Notes: generated from the letters alone by a model not told the origin. Numbered from the stretch's first letter, positions 25,853 to 34,706 are shown. The stretch: DNA of 64,000 nucleotides from Anoxybacillus tengchongensis (GCF_014201585.1 NZ_JACHES010000007.1:1-64000); one strand, 5' to 3'. Numbers and translations: made by a program.

Positions 25853-27458
25853 GTAACTATTCATCCACATCATAAAGTGAGCTGAATATTTTTTGCTTTT
25901 CCTGTCTATGATGTGAATACTGATAGACAAGGAGGTGAATCGCATGTTGACGGTACAACAAGCTGTATTTACAGTTGAGAGCTTCATCGGCAAAGTTCAA
26001 CAACAAAAACAGCTCATTCATCAACTCGTTCAAGAAAATGAACATTTGCGTCAAGAAAACAAACAGCTGCGCAAAGAAAATGAACAACTCAAGTATTGCG
26101 TTCAAGAGCTGGAAGCACGCACGAAAAAAAACAGCTCCAATAGCCATTTGCCCCCATCTTCTGACCGTTTTCACACCCATTCTTCTCGTCAGCCATCTGG
26201 CAACAAACCAGGCGGACAAGAAGGGCATCAAGGAACGACGCTCCATCAAGTGGAACATCCACATCATCGCATCGTCCATCGTGTGCACACGTGTCAAGGA
26301 TGTGGGGCTTCTTTGCGTGAAGTCAAACCGTTCAAAGTCGATGTCCGTCAAGTGTTCGATCTCCCTCCCGTGACGATCGAGGTGACACAACATGAACGTG
26401 AAGTGAAATCCTGTCCACATTGCCGATGTGTTCAACAAGCAGAGTTTCCACCACATGTCACGAATCATGTGCAATATGGTCCACGGCTCACGGCGCTCGC
26501 TGTATATTTGCACCATATTCAATTGATCCCTTACAAACGTTTGAGTGATACGATCGAAGCATGATATCAACACCCAATCAGTACAGGAACCCTTGCCAAT
26601 ATGGTGAAACGAGGACGCGAAGCGCTAGAATCCAATATGGACATGATCGAAGACGCCTTGCTTGACTCTGATATCTTGCATGTCGATGAAACGAGTTTGC
26701 GCATGGATGGGAAACTCGCATGGGTGCATGTCGCGTGTACATCGAAATATACGTACTTGGCTCCTCACGTTTCTCGCGGAAAGAAAGCGACCGATGACAT
26801 CGGGATTCTTCCCCGATATCAAGGGACGATGATGCACGATGGGTTCGGTACGTATCCGAGATACACGAAAGCCACCCATGCTCTTTGCCATGCCCATCAT
26901 TTGCGTGAATTGAAGGGTTTCATCGAACAAGGGCATACATGGGCATCGCGCATGACCACGTTTCTATTAGCCGCCAAACAGGCCGTCGAAGCTCATCACG
27001 GTACACTTTCCAAAAAAGAAGCGAAACGATGGGAACGAATGTATGATCGCATCCTAGCGAAAGCACAGCACGGATGGGAAACGATGACGCCTCTTCCGAA
27101 AAAATCACTCGCTTTTATTCGACGGCTTCAGAAACGAAAGGAAGAAGCGCTGCGTTTTTCACGTAAAGTGCATGTTCCCTTTGACAACAACCAAGCCGAA
27201 TGCGATCTTCGCATGGTCAAAGTCAAAGAGAACATTTCGGGTACGTTTCGTGAAGAAACATTCGCCCAGTCTGCATCACAAGAAGCATCGTTTCCACACT
27301 GACGAAACACGAAAAAAACGTGTGGGATTCGTTATGTCTTCTGTTGACAGGCGAAACGCTCGATCGTGTTCTTTCTACCACTTAGGGCATTTTCTATTAC
27401 GGGGATGCCCTATTTGTGTTGAGCTTCTTTACATACTACTATCGGGATGAATAGTTAC
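25853..27458 (+). mobile_element. IS66-family element, ISBst12-like, degenerate
   Basis: Bounded by 14-bp terminal inverted repeats, GTAACTATTCATCC at 25853-25866 and its complement at 27445-27458; length 1606 bases. It carries a single broken transposase gene and no tnpA/tnpB, as in the ISBst12 group known from Geobacillus. Flanking 8-mers (25845-25852 and 27459-27466) differ, so there is no target duplication; the copy probably took part in a rearrangement or is old. Confidence 0.85.
25944..27385 (+). pseudogene. IS66 transposase, disrupted by a stop and a frameshift
   Basis: The first part (to 26564) has a leucine-zipper-like QENEHLRQENKQLRKENEQL helix and zinc-finger cysteines (CQGCGAS, CPHCRC). 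A TGA at 26562-26564 interrupts the frame, which continues unchanged through the catalytic core (HVDETSLRMDGK, MHDGFGTYPRY, CHAHHLRELK, FDNNQAECDLRM). Near 27275 the frame shifts: the family tail (SIVSTLTKHEKNVWDSL... ending at 27385) is in another frame. So two lesions inactivate it. GGAGGTG precedes the start. Confidence 0.88.
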
Positions 27459-27610
27459 TTTTAATCGGCATATATAACCCCCTTACAAAATTCACATTAA
27501 TATTATTTAATACTGGTAGTTCTGATAGCAATCTGTAAAATTTGTGTAAAAAATTATATTTATTTTTTATCCTACGTCAAACTCTAACATTTTTGGTCTT
27601 TCGTTATTGA

Positions 27611-29146
27611 TCAGCTCATTAATCTGTCCTGGAGTTCACCGTATTGCTCTACTCGCATACTTTCGGATCTTTGTTGCGGGTCACCAGATCCTCGAACTTC
27701 CTGCGTGCCTAGTGGCACAGAGGCAATCACTACACTACCCGAGTCGGTACGGCAAACTAGTTCTATGCGGTCATACCGATCCCAGTCTGGGATCGCGTTC
27801 TTGAAAATCAACGCGACCTCATGCAACAGGCGGGTCGCTGGGTATTCCGGTCCACACACGCCCAATTCTACGCCGTCTGCTGCTTTCGCCGCCAAATCGG
27901 CAATCGCGGTAGCGCGAACCACCTTGGCGTATTGGGGCCAGCGGACAAACTTGGCCACCTTGTTCTCGAGCATCAGTTGGAACAGCCGGTGCTTCTTGCC
28001 ATCGTCGGTCGACCGAACTACGATTTCCTCCATGGCATCCACAGGCAACCACGCCCTTTGCCACGCCCGGTGCTGGTTTCGTTGAGCACGTACAGCGCGC
28101 TCGTACAGTTCGGACTCGGAGGGTGCTCGCACGGCGCCATTCGTCAGGCCATTAGAGTACATTGGCACCGAGGTGAACGGCCACTCCTCAGACTGTCGTA
28201 TTAGCACCGTGATTAGAACCACGCACGCGAGCATTCCCACGGTGGTGAACAAGCCTCCCAAGGAGACAGCGGAGGTGGTGCTCGAATGGTCGGTCAGGCT
28301 CGGCACAATCAGAAGCAGGTAGCACCACATTTGTACCAAGTACATGGGACGCATCACGCACATGATGCCGATATGTAGCCAAATCCAGCATACGACCAAC
28401 GGAATCCGCCACGAGGGAACGAAGATCGCGACCGGGGCCAACAGTTCGATTAGCACGGTCAGAGATGCTAACACCCGGCACAGCACCGGGCTACCCACCA
28501 ATAGTTTGGTCATGAAGGGCCAGCGGGACGGCGAGTACTTAACATAGAACCGCAATGCGTCGCCATTTAACCACCCGAGGCCACCGTAGAGGAGCTTGGA
28601 CACGCCGCCGGCGAACATAATGTAGGATAGGACCAATAGCAACAATTTTGGGGCAAACCCTGAGGTGAACGCCGATTGATCGGGCACCAACAGAGGCCAG
28701 TTCACGTACTGGGCGAGCAGACCGTCTAGCGAGAAGTCGTAGGACACCGAGAAGCACATGGCCAGCAACGCGTACAGCGCCGAGTGCTTCGAGTGGTGGG
28801 CGCCTAGCGCACCAGCATTTACCATATGCAAGAATGCGAAACCCAGGAACGTCAGTACACCAGTGACCGGCTGGAAGAACCCGGCCGCGGCCGCTACCCA
28901 CATTGCGATTGTCAGCTTGGCCACAACTGACAGCACGCGGGGACTAACCCAGCGGAGGCCCAGCAGCCGCATCGCCAAGACCGGGGTGTAAAAGACACGC
29001 TCGGTTCTGTCCATAATCTTCGCCGCCTGTAGTGGCGTCGGAAAGTCGACGATACACAGCACAAGCAAACCAGTGTAGAAGACCGCCCGTAGCACCCCGG
29101 ACACCGGTGCCATATCGAACAGCCACCAATGCGTGACAATGTTCAT
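27611..29146 (-). CDS. HTTM-domain multipass membrane protein, GC-rich and probably transferred
   Basis: 511 residues with many hydrophobic spans over the first 350, then a soluble C-terminal region. SAFTSGFAPKLLLLVLSYIM followed by FAGGVSKLLYGGLGWLNGDALRF resembles the HTTM domain, shared with vitamin K-dependent gamma-carboxylase and SdpB-like proteins. Base use differs sharply from the neighbours: 39 of 60 GC at 28861-28920 and 34 of 60 at 28201-28260, against 22 of 60 at 30601-30660. ATG 29146 follows a run of seven G; the frame upstream to 29230 is AT-rich and not coding-like. HTTM and DCC-family proteins often occur together, and a DCC gene lies at 33909. Reaction unknown. Confidence 0.65.
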   Translation of the reverse strand: MNIVTHWWLFDMAPVSGVLRAVFYTGLLVLCIVDFPTPLQAAKIMDRTERVFYTPVLAMRLLGLRWVSPRVLSVVAKLTIAMWVAAAAGFFQPVTGVLTFLGFAFLHMVNAGALGAHHSKHSALYALLAMCFSVSYDFSLDGLLAQYVNWPLLVPDQSAFTSGFAPKLLLLVLSYIMFAGGVSKLLYGGLGWLNGDALRFYVKYSPSRWPFMTKLLVGSPVLCRVLASLTVLIELLAPVAIFVPSWRIPLVVCWIWLHIGIMCVMRPMYLVQMWCYLLLIVPSLTDHSSTTSAVSLGGLFTTVGMLACVVLITVLIRQSEEWPFTSVPMYSNGLTNGAVRAPSESELYERAVRAQRNQHRAWQRAWLPVDAMEEIVVRSTDDGKKHRLFQLMLENKVAKFVRWPQYAKVVRATAIADLAAKAADGVELGVCGPEYPATRLLHEVALIFKNAIPDWDRYDRIELVCRTDSGSVVIASVPLGTQEVRGSGDPQQRSESMRVEQYGELQDRLMS

Positions 29147-29268
29147 CGCTATACCCCCCCAAAGGATAAATCCTCTCCATTGACATATTATTGAGAACTC
29201 CTGAACCCATAAAAAGAAAGCCTTTCTCAAGTGCTAAAGTCTAGTAAAATCGAGATACGAGTTAGTTT

Positions 29269-29745
29269 TCATTTGCTTCTGAGATATTTTTTCATTTTAA
29301 TGCTTGTTGGAATATACCCCATCTTGGTATATAACTGATATGCACGTTTGTTGTGCCCGAAAACATGTAACCCGATTGAACTTACATTCATCGAGGCAAG
29401 GTCAGTTTCAAATGCAATAAGTGACTGCTTTCCATATCCTTTGCCTTGAAATTCTTCGTATATCTTAAAGCTGTATATAAAAGCTGATTTCTCGCCATTG
29501 TTTTCTTTTACTTCATACCAAATCGTGCCTATTGCGCCTACTACTTCGTGATGCAATGAACACAAAAAATGACCATTCGTATGAATCCCTTTAGATAATA
29601 GTTCATTTGTTTCTTTGATTGCTCGTCCAATCGATTCTGATGGTGTCCATCTACCTTCCTTTACATTTTCTTCGGCATACTCTCTGACTGTCTCTTCGAA
29701 GAACCTTTTATATTGTTCTTCGTTCATTCGAACTAAAGTTATCAT
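29269..29745 (-). CDS. GNAT family N-acetyltransferase
   Basis: 158 residues. The acetyl-CoA-binding motif A is FKIYEEFQGKGYGKQSLIAFE (Q/R-x-x-G-x-G/A form, about residues 94-114), followed by IGLHVFGHNKRAYQLYTKMGYI, the typical motif B with the Asn and Tyr positions. Substrate cannot be told. AGGAGGA lies seven bases before the ATG. It is divergent from the peptide cluster; whether it acts on that cluster's product is open. Confidence 0.88.
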   Translation of the reverse strand: MITLVRMNEEQYKRFFEETVREYAEENVKEGRWTPSESIGRAIKETNELLSKGIHTNGHFLCSLHHEVVGAIGTIWYEVKENNGEKSAFIYSFKIYEEFQGKGYGKQSLIAFETDLASMNVSSIGLHVFGHNKRAYQLYTKMGYIPTSIKMKKYLRSK

Positions 29746-29891
29746 GGATATTCCTCCTAGATTAATTTCTGTCGGCCAAAATAGACTATGGTGTCGGCTT
29801 CAAATGCAGATTTACACAGCAATTTGGTGGAAAATTATTACTAATCTTAACTTAATACTACCATATTTCTTATAATTCTCAAATTTTAAAC

Positions 29892-29918
29892 TTGACTAAA
29901 TTATCATTCTATTATAAT
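29892..29918 (+). promoter_or_regulatory. Promoter of the peptide-SagB operon
   Basis: TTGACT (29892-29897) and a perfect TATAAT (29913-29918) with a short 15-base spacer, 32 bases before the small peptide gene. The short spacing suggests activation or a slightly different -10 choice. Confidence 0.6.
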
Positions 29919-29950
29919 ATAAACCTAAGTGATGTAAGGGGGTGGAATAA

Positions 29951-30046
29951 ATGGATAAAAAATCAAAAAATAATACAGTAAAAGAAGAAACATTTATTTT
30001 TGAAGAACAGGAAACACCGATGGTTGTTATGCACCCGTCCGACTAA
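29951..30046 (+). CDS. 31-residue peptide, candidate RiPP precursor
   Basis: A small ORF with an excellent ribosome site (AAGGGGGTGG, five bases before ATG). It encodes a Lys-rich start (MDKKSKNNTVKEE), an acidic middle with TFIFEEQE, and the C-terminal ETPMVVMHPSD. No signal peptide, membrane span or Cys. It is followed by a hairpin with a T-rich tail and then by two SagB-type dehydrogenases and an exporter, the usual layout of a precursor gene expressed above its maturation enzymes. Lack of Cys argues against a classical thiazole core; Thr, Ser and His are possible targets. Identity as a precursor is inference from context. Confidence 0.6.
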   Translation: MDKKSKNNTVKEETFIFEEQETPMVVMHPSD

Positions 30047-30060
30047 TAATTAGCATGATC

Positions 30061-30110
30061 AGAACCATCTGAAACTCAATCAGGTGGTTCTTACTTTTAT
30101 TATTTTATTA
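30061..30110 (+). terminator. Attenuating hairpin between peptide and SagB genes
   Basis: AGAACCATCTGA (30061-30072) pairs with TCAGGTGGTTCT (30080-30091, one G-U), followed by TACTTTTATTATTTTATT. With no promoter visible after it, partial termination would keep the peptide transcript in excess over the enzymes. Confidence 0.75.
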
Positions 30111-30132
30111 TGTTGGGAAAGGGTTTGAGAAA

Positions 30133-31278
30133 ATGTCACGATTGAACCGTTATTATTTAGCGCCTGATTTAGTCATTACATATCCTGATGGACAACCGCA
30201 CTTGCATCTACCTTCTGTAAAACGCACTTTTAAAGTTGATTGGAAGGTATGCGAGATTATCTCCATGTTTTCGAGTGAAGACACAAGCTTACAACCGATT
30301 TTTTCAGAATCAATGATAACAAGTATTGTCGAACACTTGGTCAAAAATGGAATTCTCATCGACAAGGAAACAGATTACAATTTGACCATTGAGCAAATCG
30401 TAGAGGAATGGCAAGATTGGGATGAATCATCTTGGTTCCTTCATCTACAAACAAAAGATTCAAAATTTGAAACCACTGAAGAAGGTAGATTGAAAAATGT
30501 TGAAGAATTCAGAAAAAAAAGATCTCCTGCACCACAATATTTCAAGTGCAACTGCACAACATCTAGCATAAAACTACCGACTCCTAGTAAACTTTTAGAT
30601 CAAACTTTGGTCAATTCTTTTATGAAACGTAGATCCTGTCGACGTTTTTCTGAAGAACCAATTTCACTACAAAACTTAGCCGATGTTCTATTTTACACGG
30701 GGGGGATTCTTTTCACAAATGACACACACTCCTATGGAATCGTAGCCAAAAAGCCCTCTCCCTCTCCGGGTGGACGACATTCAATAGAGTTATATCCGAT
30801 TGTGAATGCATGTGAAGGTTTACGAAGCGGTGTGTACCATTACTGTCAAAAACACCACGCTTTACATCTTATTGAGGCAGAAGAAGACGTGAAGCCATTT
30901 CTATACGATGTCCTATATGGGCAAGATTATTTCCTGAATGCCGCAGTTACAGTTTTTTATACAAGTGTTATAGATCGTTTAAAATGGAAGTATAATACCA
31001 GTAGAGCCTATCGGCTCATGCATCTAGAAACAGGCCATTACGCGCAAAACTTTTTACTTATCTGTACTGCTCTTGATTTGGGTAGTTTTGTTACTGCAGC
31101 TTTCAAGGATAGTGTTATAGAAGAGAAATTGGGGATTTGTGGGATTCACGAAGTTGCGATGTACGTCTCCGGTATGGGCCATATTGTGTTTGATAAGACT
31201 ACGCGATCAGATATTGAATATGGACAAGTACTGCCTGAAGGAATCGAGATTCGTCTCCCTATAGGAGACCATAGCTAA
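30133..31278 (+). CDS. SagB/ThcOx-family flavin dehydrogenase 1
   Basis: 381 residues. Residues 1 to about 110 form a helix/strand region opening YYLAPDLVITYPDGQPHLHLP, possibly a peptide-binding domain. The rest is a nitroreductase-like FMN domain: FMKRRSCRRFSEEPISLQNLADVLFYTGG, KPSPSPGGRHSIELYP, then YGQDYFLNAAVTVFYTSVIDR, KWKY, and ETGHYAQNFLL. SagB enzymes oxidise azolines to azoles in peptides such as streptolysin S; here no YcaO partner is seen. A CNC motif (KCNCTT, near residue 139) is shared with the next gene. AAAGGG precedes the ATG. Confidence 0.85.
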   Translation: MSRLNRYYLAPDLVITYPDGQPHLHLPSVKRTFKVDWKVCEIISMFSSEDTSLQPIFSESMITSIVEHLVKNGILIDKETDYNLTIEQIVEEWQDWDESSWFLHLQTKDSKFETTEEGRLKNVEEFRKKRSPAPQYFKCNCTTSSIKLPTPSKLLDQTLVNSFMKRRSCRRFSEEPISLQNLADVLFYTGGILFTNDTHSYGIVAKKPSPSPGGRHSIELYPIVNACEGLRSGVYHYCQKHHALHLIEAEEDVKPFLYDVLYGQDYFLNAAVTVFYTSVIDRLKWKYNTSRAYRLMHLETGHYAQNFLLICTALDLGSFVTAAFKDSVIEEKLGICGIHEVAMYVSGMGHIVFDKTTRSDIEYGQVLPEGIEIRLPIGDHS

Positions 31279-31299
31279 CGAAAAGGGGAAAAGGAGTCA

Positions 31300-32472
31300 A
31301 TGGAAGATATTTATAAATACAAACTAGCACCAGACTTGGTTATTACTTACGTCAACAGGAAGCCTCAATTGAGGATACCATCGCAACATCGTCGTTTCGA
31401 AGTTGACTCGAAAGTCATGAGTGTCGTCTCTGCATTCACAGGGAACCCAGAAGAGACTTTACATAGGCTAGAGAAGACCATCTCCAAAAACACAATACAA
31501 GCTATTGTTAATAAGTTGATTGATGTCGGTGTTCTCATTTCCGCAAACGAACAAAAACAATCACAAACCTCAGAAATAGTTATGGAATGGGCAGAGTGGG
31601 GAGAATCCACTTGGTTTGTCCATCTTGAAAGCCGTGATGCCAATTATAAGTCGTCCGATGAAGTGGGTGAGGAATTTATGGAATCATCCGAATCACCTCC
31701 CCCTACATATAAATGTAACTGTGAAAAATCAAATATCACTTTGCCTAAACCTAGTACCTTATCAAATATGACCATTTCCGATGCTTTAACACTTCGAAGA
31801 ACCTATCGAAACTTTTTGCCGGAATCAATCAAGCTACAAGAACTTTCCGATCTTCTGTATTATACAGGCGGAATCCTCTTCACAAATTCGACTCGGTTCT
31901 TTGGACGGGTTGCAAAGAAGGTCGCTCCTTCGCCTGGAGGTCGGCATGCAACGGAATTATATCCAGTCATAAATAATTGTGAAGGTCTGGAAAGAGGCAT
32001 TTATCATTATTGTCAAAAACATCACGCCCTGCATCTTCTTTCTAAGATGGATGATGTTAAATCATTTTTGGGTGAAGCATTGTATGGCCAAGACTACTTT
32101 CTGGATGCATCCGTTACAGTTTTTTATACAAGTGTTATAGATCGAATTAAATGGAAATACAAAGGCGCACGCATTTATCGACTTATGCATTATGAAACCG
32201 CTCACTACGCGCAAAACTTTTTGTTAGCGGGAACAGCACATAATTTAGGCGTTTTCACGACGGCAGCTTTTAAGGAAAGTTTAGTAGAATCAAAACTCGG
32301 TATTGACGGAGTACATGAAGTGGCCATGTATGTAACAGGAGCTGGACAAAAAGATGAAATAGGTCCATATGCTCGCGCCGGCATTGAGCTAAGTGAAAAC
32401 GTACCGGCAGATTTTAAAATTGCCCTGCCAAAAGCTCTTTCTTCTACAGCTGAACAAAAGTTACTAGGGTAA
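31300..32472 (+). CDS. SagB/ThcOx-family flavin dehydrogenase 2
   Basis: 390 residues, a clear paralogue of the gene 21 bases upstream. It has the same opening (YKLAPDLVITYVNRKPQLRIP), CNC motif (YKCNCEK), RRTYRNFLPESIKLQELSDLLYYTGG, APSPGGRHATELYP, YGQDYFLDASVTVFYTSVIDRIKWKY and ETAHYAQNFLL. Tandem copies may form a heterodimer or act on different residues. AAAAGGAG precedes the ATG. The C-terminal tail differs most between the two. The substrate is presumed, not shown, to be the 31-residue peptide. Confidence 0.85.
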   Translation: MEDIYKYKLAPDLVITYVNRKPQLRIPSQHRRFEVDSKVMSVVSAFTGNPEETLHRLEKTISKNTIQAIVNKLIDVGVLISANEQKQSQTSEIVMEWAEWGESTWFVHLESRDANYKSSDEVGEEFMESSESPPPTYKCNCEKSNITLPKPSTLSNMTISDALTLRRTYRNFLPESIKLQELSDLLYYTGGILFTNSTRFFGRVAKKVAPSPGGRHATELYPVINNCEGLERGIYHYCQKHHALHLLSKMDDVKSFLGEALYGQDYFLDASVTVFYTSVIDRIKWKYKGARIYRLMHYETAHYAQNFLLAGTAHNLGVFTTAAFKESLVESKLGIDGVHEVAMYVTGAGQKDEIGPYARAGIELSENVPADFKIALPKALSSTAEQKLLG

Positions 32473-32484
32473 GGTGTAGATGTC

Positions 32485-33756
32485 ATGAAGTTGCTAGTTT
32501 CTCAATATTCGAAAATAAAGAAAGTAGTTCATTCACAACCTTGGAGTGCGCCCTTTCTAGGGGCATTGTTTCTAGATTCGTTCGGATCGGGGTTAACCAT
32601 GCCATTTTTAGTTCTTTTTTTTCTAAAGACGAGTGGTCTTTCGTTGGAGCAAGTAGGTCAAATGCTATCGATTAGTGCATTGGCTGGATTACTGGCCATA
32701 CCTGTCTGCGGTGTAATCGTGGATCGATTAGGTGCAAAGCCTGCTGCTCTTGCAAGTTTTTGGTTACGAGGAATCGGAACTCTTGGATATTTGATATTCC
32801 ATAATATTTGGGGATTGACAATCGCAGCGACCATTGTTGTCTGGGGACAGCGGGCATGGCCAGTTGTGAACCAAACGATCATCTCACAACTTGTCTCCAG
32901 CGAGAATAGAACGATGTGGTTTGGAAGTTCTCGAAGTTTACGGAATTTGGGGAATTCTTTAGGAATGCTCATAGGTACAGGTATCATAGCAATATTTAAT
33001 ACACCATTTGCTTATGGGACGTTAATATTCATAGATGCATTCAGTTTTCTTATTGCAGCCGTGTTGATTGCAAAAATTCCGTTGCGCAACCAATCAATTA
33101 TAAAAAAAGAGCCGATTTCCAAAAAGGTTTGGGCTATTCGTTTTTCATACGACTCAAACTTAATGCGTTTTTTGGTAGCAGTTGCTCCGATGACCTTTAT
33201 GTACGTTGTTTTAGTTTTCGCAATGCCTGCTTTTATAAAGGAGATAAGTCCAGACCTTAGCTGGATTTCTGGTTTGTTATTTACAGTAAACAGCCTTTCC
33301 GTTATTGTCCTTCAGGTTCCGCTGTTGTTTTTTACACATCGCTTGAACGATTTGCAAAAAATAATCGTCGGTTCGGTTGTTTTAGGCTTATCTTATATCA
33401 TTTTCTTAGGAAGTACATTTTTAGCATCTGCACACTTGAACTTTTTTGTTCCACTTCTTTTCGTCGGAATTCTTCTCTTTAGTTGTGGAGAACAACTTTT
33501 TTATCCAGCGTCTGCAACAATTGTGGGGGAAATTGGTCCGGCTGAGAAAAGAGGGAAAAGCATTTCGAGTTATCAGCTCCTCTATGGAATCAGTAACGCG
33601 ATCGGTCCCTTCATTGTAGGATATTTATTAACAAGAAATATTTCCTTCTGTTGGTTGTTTTTTGTGGTGCTTGCTTTTGTTGGCGTATTCCTACAGTGTA
33701 TGTTATTACCCAATATAATTGAACAATCGCGTTCTCGTGAATCAACAATATTATAG
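32485..33756 (+). CDS. MFS transporter, likely exporter of the peptide cluster
   Basis: 423 residues with about twelve hydrophobic segments. APFLGALFLDSFGSGLTMPFL is helix 1, and GVIVDRLGAKPAALASFWLR is the conserved MFS loop 2-3 motif. EIGPAEKRGKSISSYQLLYGISNAIGPFIVGYLL is the second-half repeat, resembling multidrug-type efflux proteins. It follows the second SagB gene by 12 bases with AAGGTG before the ATG, so it is cotranscribed. Export of a modified small peptide or a breakdown product is the reasonable guess; substrate unknown. Confidence 0.82.
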   Translation: MKLLVSQYSKIKKVVHSQPWSAPFLGALFLDSFGSGLTMPFLVLFFLKTSGLSLEQVGQMLSISALAGLLAIPVCGVIVDRLGAKPAALASFWLRGIGTLGYLIFHNIWGLTIAATIVVWGQRAWPVVNQTIISQLVSSENRTMWFGSSRSLRNLGNSLGMLIGTGIIAIFNTPFAYGTLIFIDAFSFLIAAVLIAKIPLRNQSIIKKEPISKKVWAIRFSYDSNLMRFLVAVAPMTFMYVVLVFAMPAFIKEISPDLSWISGLLFTVNSLSVIVLQVPLLFFTHRLNDLQKIIVGSVVLGLSYIIFLGSTFLASAHLNFFVPLLFVGILLFSCGEQLFYPASATIVGEIGPAEKRGKSISSYQLLYGISNAIGPFIVGYLLTRNISFCWLFFVVLAFVGVFLQCMLLPNIIEQSRSRESTIL

Positions 33757-33837
33757 GTATAAAAAATGCTAAAAATAACGAGACGTAAAGCGCGATGAGT
33801 GTATTTGAATATTCAAATCCTTTCGAAATTAATTAAT

Positions 33838-33866
33838 TTGATGATTTTGATATCACCCCTTATTAT
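33838..33866 (+). promoter_or_regulatory. Promoter before the DCC-family gene
   Basis: TTGATG (33838-33843), 17 bases, TATTAT (33861-33866). It lies 42 bases before the GTG start, suggesting separate expression from the SagB operon, which ends at 33756. Confidence 0.55.
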
Positions 33867-33908
33867 AAACATAAGATGTGAAAATTTTAAAAAAAGGAGT
33901 AGCATAAG

Positions 33909-34280
33909 GTGAGTAAAATCTTAGTATTGTATGATAGCTGGTGTCCAATCTGTATGAGAGTTAAAGAAAATATTCATAAGCTAGATTGGTTTAACCTTAT
34001 TGAACTAGAGAGTATTAGAGAAGAAAATAATTTAAATATACCTATCACTGACCTTGAAAAAGAAATGTATTGTATAAACTTAGAAACAGGAAAAATCACA
34101 AAAGGTATTGACGCAATCGCTTCTATTTCAGCAAGACTTCCGTTGATGATGTTATTTTGGTTACCTTTAAAATTATCAAGCTACTTTGTTTTTGGTCATA
34201 AACTCTACAATTATATAGCTAAAACCAGAATAATTATTCCGGTTAATAACTGTGATGGAGACACCTGCAATATAAAATAA
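33909..34280 (+). CDS. DCC-family (DUF393) thiol-disulfide oxidoreductase-like protein
   Basis: 123 residues beginning with ILVLYDSWCPICMRVKENIHKLDW, a thioredoxin-like strand followed by a WCPIC redox motif (Cys 12 and Cys 15). It continues with the family's DAIASISARLPLMMLFWLPLKL helix. DCC proteins are small, probably membrane-associated oxidoreductases often found with HTTM proteins. GGAGTAGCATAAG precedes the GTG start. Role in the neighbouring cluster (for example redox upkeep of the CNC enzymes) is speculation. Confidence 0.8.
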   Translation: MSKILVLYDSWCPICMRVKENIHKLDWFNLIELESIREENNLNIPITDLEKEMYCINLETGKITKGIDAIASISARLPLMMLFWLPLKLSSYFVFGHKLYNYIAKTRIIIPVNNCDGDTCNIK

Positions 34281-34299
34281 AGCAGGAGTCTCTTTTTTT
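34258..34299 (+). terminator. Terminator of the DCC-family gene
   Basis: GAGACACCTGC (34258-34268) pairs with GCAGGAGTCTC (34282-34292) with one mismatch, followed by seven T. The left arm lies in the last codons of the gene. Confidence 0.8.
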
Positions 34300-34633
34300 G
34301 AAATTTATATATGTAAGAACATCTAAAATTACTGATTTACATATATAATAAGAAAAATCCGAAAACGAACAATATTATTCATGCATGGGAAAACTCTAAT
34401 ATCTACCTGACGAGGCAATTTGGGTTTTTGGTCAAGTCCAAATTATTGTGTAAATTCCCCTTTGATAGAAAACATGGACCGGAGACTGGACGTATGGTAG
34501 GTAAGTCCGACAAGTCTCCTGCCGGTCGCCTTCATGTTGTCAAGGAACAGGTGTGTCAAGGAGCTTTCGCGGCATATCCTCGCTTCGCTCCGATATTCCA
34601 TGTTCTCCTTGGCACAGCGAAGGGTTTATCTGA
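34300..34633. other. Gene-free stretch with a GC-rich block of unknown origin
   Basis: 34300-34410 is AT-rich and shows nothing. From about 34460 to 34625 the sequence becomes GC-richer and contains an inverted GGAGACT/AGTCTCC pair (about 34480-34526) and the related segments CAAGGAACA and TGTTCTCCTTG. A 78-codon open frame here has no ribosome site or recognisable domain. It looks like the remnant of a mobile element or structured RNA, but I do not recognise it. Confidence 0.4.
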
Positions 34634-34706
34634 TGTTAGTCTAGATTATAGACACAACGAATAGAGAAATGTACAGTAAATCTATCAATGATGAGGGGTG
34701 TCTATA

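Noticed and set aside
25857-26573. 238-codon minus-strand ORF opposite the IS66 transposase
   Set aside because: Antisense shadow of a recognisable transposase; no ribosome site or domain.
27819-28204. Several overlapping ORFs within the GC-rich HTTM gene
   Set aside because: Expected by-products of high GC (few stop codons); the minus-strand frame alone has transmembrane order and a ribosome site.
34428-34664. 78-codon ORF in the GC-rich block before IS3
   Set aside because: No ribosome site, no domain and it crosses the proposed IS3 left end; treated as non-coding.
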